64,000 nucleotides of DNA, taken from Chryseobacterium sp. BLS98. GTDB lineage: Bacteria > Bacteroidota > Bacteroidia > Flavobacteriales > Weeksellaceae. Below are positions 59,656 to 64,000 of the stretch, piece after piece. Each line of letters begins with the position of its first letter. Positions within the stretch are counted from its first letter, which is position 1. Below the pieces are notes generated by a model that saw nothing but the letters and a program-made list of their open reading frames with translations, had not been told where the DNA came from and searched no databases. The translations under genes and the position numbers were made by a program. Location: the NCBI RefSeq assembly GCF_001045445.1, contig NZ_LFNF01000001.1:992001-1056000 (forward strand), written 5' to 3'.

Positions 59656-60867
59656 TTAAGCCGGTCTGGCAGTTTTCTTTTTTCTTCTTCCCCACCAGAT
59701 CAGGAATCCGGTTACAGGAAGCGAAGCACATATAAGGCTGACAATGAATGCAATAATTTTTGTGGGAAGACCCAAAATAGCTCCGACATGAATATCGTAG
59801 TTCGCATTTACTGTTTTCTCTCCAAAATTTTTGTCTTTCGGGTCATGGGTATGAAGAAGTTCTCCTGAGTTTTCATCAAAGATTAAGCTGCTGCTTTTAT
59901 GATAAGAATAGGAAAGGTGTTTTACATATACCTCGAAATTAGGATGTTCGTGGTCATCCATATGCTCATGGCCAAGGTCGATAGCAAAACCGAAAGAATC
60001 CGGATATTTCTGATTAACGGTAGCAATGATCTTGTCCAGCGTACCCTCCGTTCTTACTTCTATCGGGGCTTTAGTTTTAATATAGGAAAAATCCGGGTAT
60101 TTTGTTTCTCCGCCGGAAAAGATCACATAAATCATTGCCTGCACTACGAAAAATGCATAAAACAAGCCGGTAATGGAGAAGATCAAGGCAAAAATAGAAG
60201 CATAAAATCCTAATACATTATGAAGGTCATAATTTTTTCTTTTCCAGCTTTTGATATTTTTCCATTTAAAAGAAAAACGCTGTTTTCTTGCTGCTTTATT
60301 TTTAGGCCACCAGAGAACGATCCCGGTAATAAGCATGATAACAAAAATAATAACAGGTATTCCTACAACATAAGTTCCCCAGTCCTGTTTTAATAAAAAG
60401 CTCCAGTGGATCATTTTTACAATATTGAAGAAGCCGTTCTTTTCATCATAGGTTCTGAGGACTTTTCCTGTGTAGGGATTTACATAGGCCGCTTTGTAAA
60501 TAGGAAATTCATCAAAATAATTCCAGGCACTAGTATCATGCTCATACCAATAAAAGATATAGGACATCTTTTTATCGATCGGAATATTTACCCAATGGAC
60601 GGGATATTTTTCTTTTACCTGCTCTGCAACAGATTTTTCTATTACCCGGATAGGAAGAATGTGTTTCTGTTCTATATTCTGTTCATTGTGGTAAATAACA
60701 TCTTTTCTGGTAACGTTTTCTATTTCGTCCTTAAACACATAAAGCGCTCCGGTAATAGAAATAATAAAGATCAGAAAGCCAATGCTTAAACCCAACCACA
60801 GGTGCAGTTTGGCAGTCCATTTTTTAAAAAAACCAGGCTTTTTTTTATGATGATGTTTTTTCTTCAT
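59656..60867 (-). CDS. PepSY-associated transmembrane protein, copy 2
   Basis: 403 residues from ATG 60867. A His/Lys-rich start (KKKHHHKKK) is followed by about four transmembrane helices with a large periplasmic part between helix one and two (about 40-170), and the family signatures HLWLGLSIGFLIFIISITGALYVFKDEI, MIHWSFLLKQDWGTYVVGIP, WWPKNKAARKQRFSFKW and NYDLHNVLGFYAS. Such proteins reduce or process ferric siderophore after TonB-dependent uptake. A -7 box (TATCTTTG, 60887-60894, minus strand) lies between it and the receptor gene. Confidence 0.88.
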   Translation of the reverse strand: MKKKHHHKKKPGFFKKWTAKLHLWLGLSIGFLIFIISITGALYVFKDEIENVTRKDVIYHNEQNIEQKHILPIRVIEKSVAEQVKEKYPVHWVNIPIDKKMSYIFYWYEHDTSAWNYFDEFPIYKAAYVNPYTGKVLRTYDEKNGFFNIVKMIHWSFLLKQDWGTYVVGIPVIIFVIMLITGIVLWWPKNKAARKQRFSFKWKNIKSWKRKNYDLHNVLGFYASIFALIFSITGLFYAFFVVQAMIYVIFSGGETKYPDFSYIKTKAPIEVRTEGTLDKIIATVNQKYPDSFGFAIDLGHEHMDDHEHPNFEVYVKHLSYSYHKSSSLIFDENSGELLHTHDPKDKNFGEKTVNANYDIHVGAILGLPTKIIAFIVSLICASLPVTGFLIWWGRRKKKTARPA

Positions 60868-60886
60868 ATTGAAGTTCAAAGTCTTG

Positions 60887-60894
60887 CAAAGATA
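60887..60894 (-). promoter_or_regulatory. -7 box in the receptor-PepSY gap
   Basis: Minus-strand TATCTTTG, 19 bases before the ATG of the downstream PepSY gene, so that gene can be expressed separately from the receptor. Confidence 0.5.
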
Positions 60895-60918
60895 TGCTTA
60901 ACTTTTTATTTAGTTTAA

Positions 60919-63036
60919 TTAAAATTTATACTCCAGCATTAAAGTCCCTCTTGTCCCTGGTGAATTCACGAATTCGCTGTCACGGGCAGACCACCAGGCA
61001 ATGGAAGGTTGGTACATATGGTTGAGTATATTCTCAACCCCCAGAGATACTTTCCAGTTTTTATTGATTTCATATCCGGATTTGAAATTGAAAACAGTGT
61101 ATTCCGGAACATAGCCTTCTCCGTACACAAACATTCCTGTTTTTGCATTGGGCTGAAATCTGTCCTGCCGGAATGCATGCAGCATGTCAAAACCTATGGA
61201 TAAAGTGGGGATAGGCTTCACCTGAATATACGCCAGCAATTTTGGAGCAGAAATCCTGCTGTTGTTGATTTTTGCAGAATAATCTCCATCATCTTTAATG
61301 GAGGTAATTCCCTCCATCCAGCTATAACTTCCTCCAAAGCTGATCCATCTTGCAGGGGTAAAATGCAGAAATCCTTCCACCCCGTAAACAATTTCCGGTG
61401 ATCTCTGTATGGTTAAAGCCCTGTCTGCGCTTTGTACGAATGACGCCCCAAGCTTTGAAGTGCTCACATAAGAGGTAATCTCATAGTTAACCCATTTTGA
61501 GATCTGTCCGGTGGCTCCGAACTCATAATTGTTAACGATGATTGGTTTTGTTTCAAGATTTTGAATGGTTTCCTGGGTAGATGTTCTCAGAATTCTTCCC
61601 AGCTCGTTGATAGAGTAGGATTGTGAAAAACTTCCGAACAGGTTAATGAAAGGCTCAATATTGTAACGGACTCCTAAATTGGCAACTAAAGCATTATATT
61701 TTAGTTTTCCACCGGTAACGAAAATGCTTGTTGTAAAAGTTCCGTCACTTTTAATAGAAGAAAGAGTATTGAAGTCTCCAACTTTAACGCTCATGTTTTC
61801 GTAACGGAGCCCTCCTTTGATGGTCAGTTTTTTCAGTAAATCAATTTTAACCAAAACAAAAGGCGCAAGGTTGGTCATATTCATGTCAGGAGTCCAGTAA
61901 CGGCCGTCTTCAAGTTTTTGGACGGTCTGATCGTTAAGGATATCCATTCCGTACATGATTTCACCCTGGGAATTGGTGGCATTCCAGAGTTTTGTATCAA
62001 AATTGAATCTCGCTCCGTATTTTTTGGAGATGACATTGGATTGTCCTCCACCCAAAAATGTATCGCTGTATCCGTAAACGGTTCTGAAATCCTGCATGTA
62101 GGCATTGAAATTCAGTGATGTGGTTCCCCCGAAAAGGTTCTGGTTGTCATAATTAATCCTGAAATTATGGTTTCTCGGTGTTCCCTGTGGTGTGGTTTCA
62201 AGACTTTTTCCTTCTCCTTCACCAATCGTAGGTGCTATTCCGTATTTACCGGTTTTTAAACCTAAATTAAGATCTGATCTGGAAGAATACCCAATGTAAG
62301 AAACTTCAATTCTCTGGTCATTATTGATATTATAACCTACTTTAAGCATTCCGTTGTAATTATCCATTTTTGCCGTGCTGTAGGTTGGGGTAAGGTATAT
62401 GCCGTCGGCATCTTTCATGTAGCCGGTTCTTTCATAGGCTAAAGACAATACATAATCAAATTTATTGATCTTTCCGGATAGCAGCTGGCTGGCTCTTACT
62501 CCTAATGTTCCACCATACGGCTGGCCTGTAAAACCTACCTGAGTAATGCCGGAAATTTTTTTATCGGTCTTGCTTCTTCTGGTGATATAGTTGATAATCC
62601 CTCCATCAGCACCGTTTCCGTAGATGGATGAGGCTCCTTTGATGACCTCAATCCTTTCAATCACGGAGGGATCAATACTTCTGATGTCTCTTGCTCCGTT
62701 TCTCAGTGGTGTAGATTGTGGAATTCCGTCAATAAGAACAAGGACTTGCCTTCCTCTCAGGGTTTGTCCTGTATTGGAAGTCTGGCCGGAGTTGGTTCCC
62801 AGGCTGGGAACCGTATACTGAAGAATACTGGTGATATCTGAATTGACGGTCAGCTGGGCCTGGATCTGTTTTTCAGCAACGATCGTTACTGAGCTTGGTA
62901 TTTCCTTAATATTTTCTTTTTTTCTGGAAGCAGTCATTACGACTTCATCTACATTATTGGTCTGCAAACTGTCCTTAACCTGTGCAAAAACAGATACAGA
63001 GCCTAAGCATGCGGCTGATAAAAGCGCTTTTTTCAT
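60919..63036 (-). CDS. TonB-dependent siderophore receptor
   Basis: 705 residues from ATG 63036, with a signal peptide (about 1-19, MKKALLSAACLGSVSVFA). The TonB box region is VDEVVMTASRKKENI, the plug domain has LRGRQVLVLIDGIPQ and IERIEVIKGASSIYGNGADGG, and the barrel ends in RGTLMLEYKF with a terminal Phe. It imports ferric siderophores across the outer membrane. The ATG overlaps the stop codon of the upstream PepSY gene (TAATG), so the two are translationally coupled. Confidence 0.92.
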   Translation of the reverse strand: MKKALLSAACLGSVSVFAQVKDSLQTNNVDEVVMTASRKKENIKEIPSSVTIVAEKQIQAQLTVNSDITSILQYTVPSLGTNSGQTSNTGQTLRGRQVLVLIDGIPQSTPLRNGARDIRSIDPSVIERIEVIKGASSIYGNGADGGIINYITRRSKTDKKISGITQVGFTGQPYGGTLGVRASQLLSGKINKFDYVLSLAYERTGYMKDADGIYLTPTYSTAKMDNYNGMLKVGYNINNDQRIEVSYIGYSSRSDLNLGLKTGKYGIAPTIGEGEGKSLETTPQGTPRNHNFRINYDNQNLFGGTTSLNFNAYMQDFRTVYGYSDTFLGGGQSNVISKKYGARFNFDTKLWNATNSQGEIMYGMDILNDQTVQKLEDGRYWTPDMNMTNLAPFVLVKIDLLKKLTIKGGLRYENMSVKVGDFNTLSSIKSDGTFTTSIFVTGGKLKYNALVANLGVRYNIEPFINLFGSFSQSYSINELGRILRTSTQETIQNLETKPIIVNNYEFGATGQISKWVNYEITSYVSTSKLGASFVQSADRALTIQRSPEIVYGVEGFLHFTPARWISFGGSYSWMEGITSIKDDGDYSAKINNSRISAPKLLAYIQVKPIPTLSIGFDMLHAFRQDRFQPNAKTGMFVYGEGYVPEYTVFNFKSGYEINKNWKVSLGVENILNHMYQPSIAWWSARDSEFVNSPGTRGTLMLEYKF

Positions 63037-64000
63037 TATATTTTCTTTCCTAGTTTTCTTTGTTTTCCCCACCATACCAAAAATCCAGTAACAGGAAGTG
63101 AAGTACAGATGAGCCCGGTAATGAACCAGAGAATTTTTCCGAACAGTCCGAAGTAGGATCCGGTATGGATATCATAGTTGGCGTTGGCGTATTTTTCTGC
63201 GTTGTTCAGTTTCTGATGAGGTTTCTCTGCCAACAGTTTTCCTGAGTATTTATCGAAAATCAGCGTATTTCTTTCACTGAAACGTCCATCTTTTCCGTAG
63301 ATGGTAACCGGTATATTTTTTAGTTCTTTCCCTTTTTTGTTTTTTCCGTTCAATGGGATTCTGAAGCTGGAAGATGAGGAATAAAGTTTTTCAGTCTGCC
63401 CGGCTGCGATGTCAAAAACCGAACTGTTCTTTTGCATCAGGGAATCGGGAGACTTAATTTCTTTTTCCTTAGGTAGTTCAAGCGCACCTGACAGGGTAAA
63501 ATTGAAGGCATTCTTCACATACGGATAGGCAAAATAGATTCCTGTGAAACTCATCAGCAGCGCTAAAAATGAAGCATAAAATCCTAATACATTATGAAGA
63601 TCGTAGTTTCTGCGTTTCCAGGTCTTTACATTTTCCCAGCTGAACCAGAAACGTCCTTTTCTTGCTTTTTTGTTTTTAGGCCACCAGAGAATGATTCCTG
63701 TGATCAGCATAATGATGAACAGAACTGTGGGGATTCCTACTGTATACTTCCCCCAATCCGATTTTAACAGTAAACTCCAATGGATAGCTTTTAAAATGGG
63801 AAAGAGATCATATTTTTCATTATAAATTCCTGTAATTTCTCCTGTATACTGATTAACGTAAACCAGCTTATTAATAAGCACTTCATCAAAATAATTCCAT
63901 GCTTTTTTATCTTTTTCGTAATAAAGAAATTCGTAAGATTTGTTTTTATCTAAAGGGATTTCAATGGAACTGACGGGGTATTTTTCATTGATTTCCAGAG
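63036..64000 (-). CDS. PepSY-associated transmembrane protein, copy 1 (5' end outside window)
   Basis: The start lies beyond position 64000; about 321 codons are visible. It is a paralogue of the 59656 gene: shared segments are IHWSLLLKSDWGKYTVGIP, WWPKNKKARKGRFWFSWEN and NYDLHNVLGFYAS, and the end CTSLPVTGFLVWWGKQRK. Some stretches differ, notably a Ser-rich loop (about the KLYSSSSSFRIPL segment) in the periplasmic part. It is upstream of and coupled to the TonB receptor. Confidence 0.9.
   Translation of the reverse strand, partial: LEINEKYPVSSIEIPLDKNKSYEFLYYEKDKKAWNYFDEVLINKLVYVNQYTGEITGIYNEKYDLFPILKAIHWSLLLKSDWGKYTVGIPTVLFIIMLITGIILWWPKNKKARKGRFWFSWENVKTWKRRNYDLHNVLGFYASFLALLMSFTGIYFAYPYVKNAFNFTLSGALELPKEKEIKSPDSLMQKNSSVFDIAAGQTEKLYSSSSSFRIPLNGKNKKGKELKNIPVTIYGKDGRFSERNTLIFDKYSGKLLAEKPHQKLNNAEKYANANYDIHTGSYFGLFGKILWFITGLICTSLPVTGFLVWWGKQRKLGKKI

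Noticed and set aside
1..64000. CRISPR array, prophage or insertion sequence
   Set aside because: No regularly spaced repeats, integrase, transposase or phage structural genes were seen. The repeats found are palindromic intergenic elements.

Overview
The window looks like chromosomal DNA of a low-GC Flavobacteriia member, most likely Chryseobacterium or a close relative in Weeksellaceae. The evidence is Bacteroidetes-type promoters (TAnnTTTG -7 boxes) before many genes, weak or absent Shine-Dalgarno sequences, GLPGLI and DUF4421 proteins, a TonB-linked outer-membrane biology, and a Bacteroidetes-style division cluster with an FtsZ carrying a very long tail. No phage, insertion sequence, rRNA or CRISPR array was seen.

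Layout. 1-12.4 kb: the end of a metallophosphatase gene, an M14 peptidase, a pair of small unknown proteins (one Cys-rich), a cupin/JmjC protein, an outer-membrane barrel with a GLPGLI partner, and the feoAB iron(II) operon with its tiny Cys-rich partner. 12.4-18.4 kb: glmM, a TPR protein, an exporter, aat, a DUF3127 protein and four tRNA genes, with two near-canonical DnaA boxes between glmM and the TPR gene. 18.6-30.8 kb: a MocR-type regulator operon, an OmpR-type two-component system, a stress-like protein with a YoaK-type membrane protein, mutL, a rhomboid protease, two tandem membrane-anchored EEP proteins and two small lipoproteins. 30.8-50.4 kb (minus strand): GH3-family enzyme, bacilliredoxin, YqeY, then the dcw cell wall/division cluster read as mraZ-rsmH-ftsL-ftsI-murE-mraY-murD-ftsW-murG-murC-ftsQ-ftsA-ftsZ. 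50.6-52.5 kb: alpha/beta hydrolase, engB, ElaA-type acetyltransferase. 52.6-57.6 kb: a compact accessory locus with a TPR histidine kinase, a LuxR-like response regulator, three small proteins in one operon, a tiny secreted peptide and a membrane protein. 57.6-64 kb: msrA, a ROK kinase, and a TonB receptor flanked by two paralogous PepSY membrane proteins (siderophore uptake).

The most interesting signals are: (1) matching 16-bp palindromes placed at the same distance (36.5 bp) upstream of two promoters that flank the LuxR-like response regulator, suggesting a small local regulon of otherwise unknown proteins; (2) a different inverted repeat at nearly every gene junction of the dcw cluster; (3) a MutL whose C-terminal endonuclease motifs appear lost; (4) an interspersed repeat family with MITE-like ends; and (5) a duplicated tRNA-Leu whose downstream terminator was duplicated too and has changed by a compensatory base-pair swap. 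All functional calls rest on reading motifs by eye; no database search was possible.
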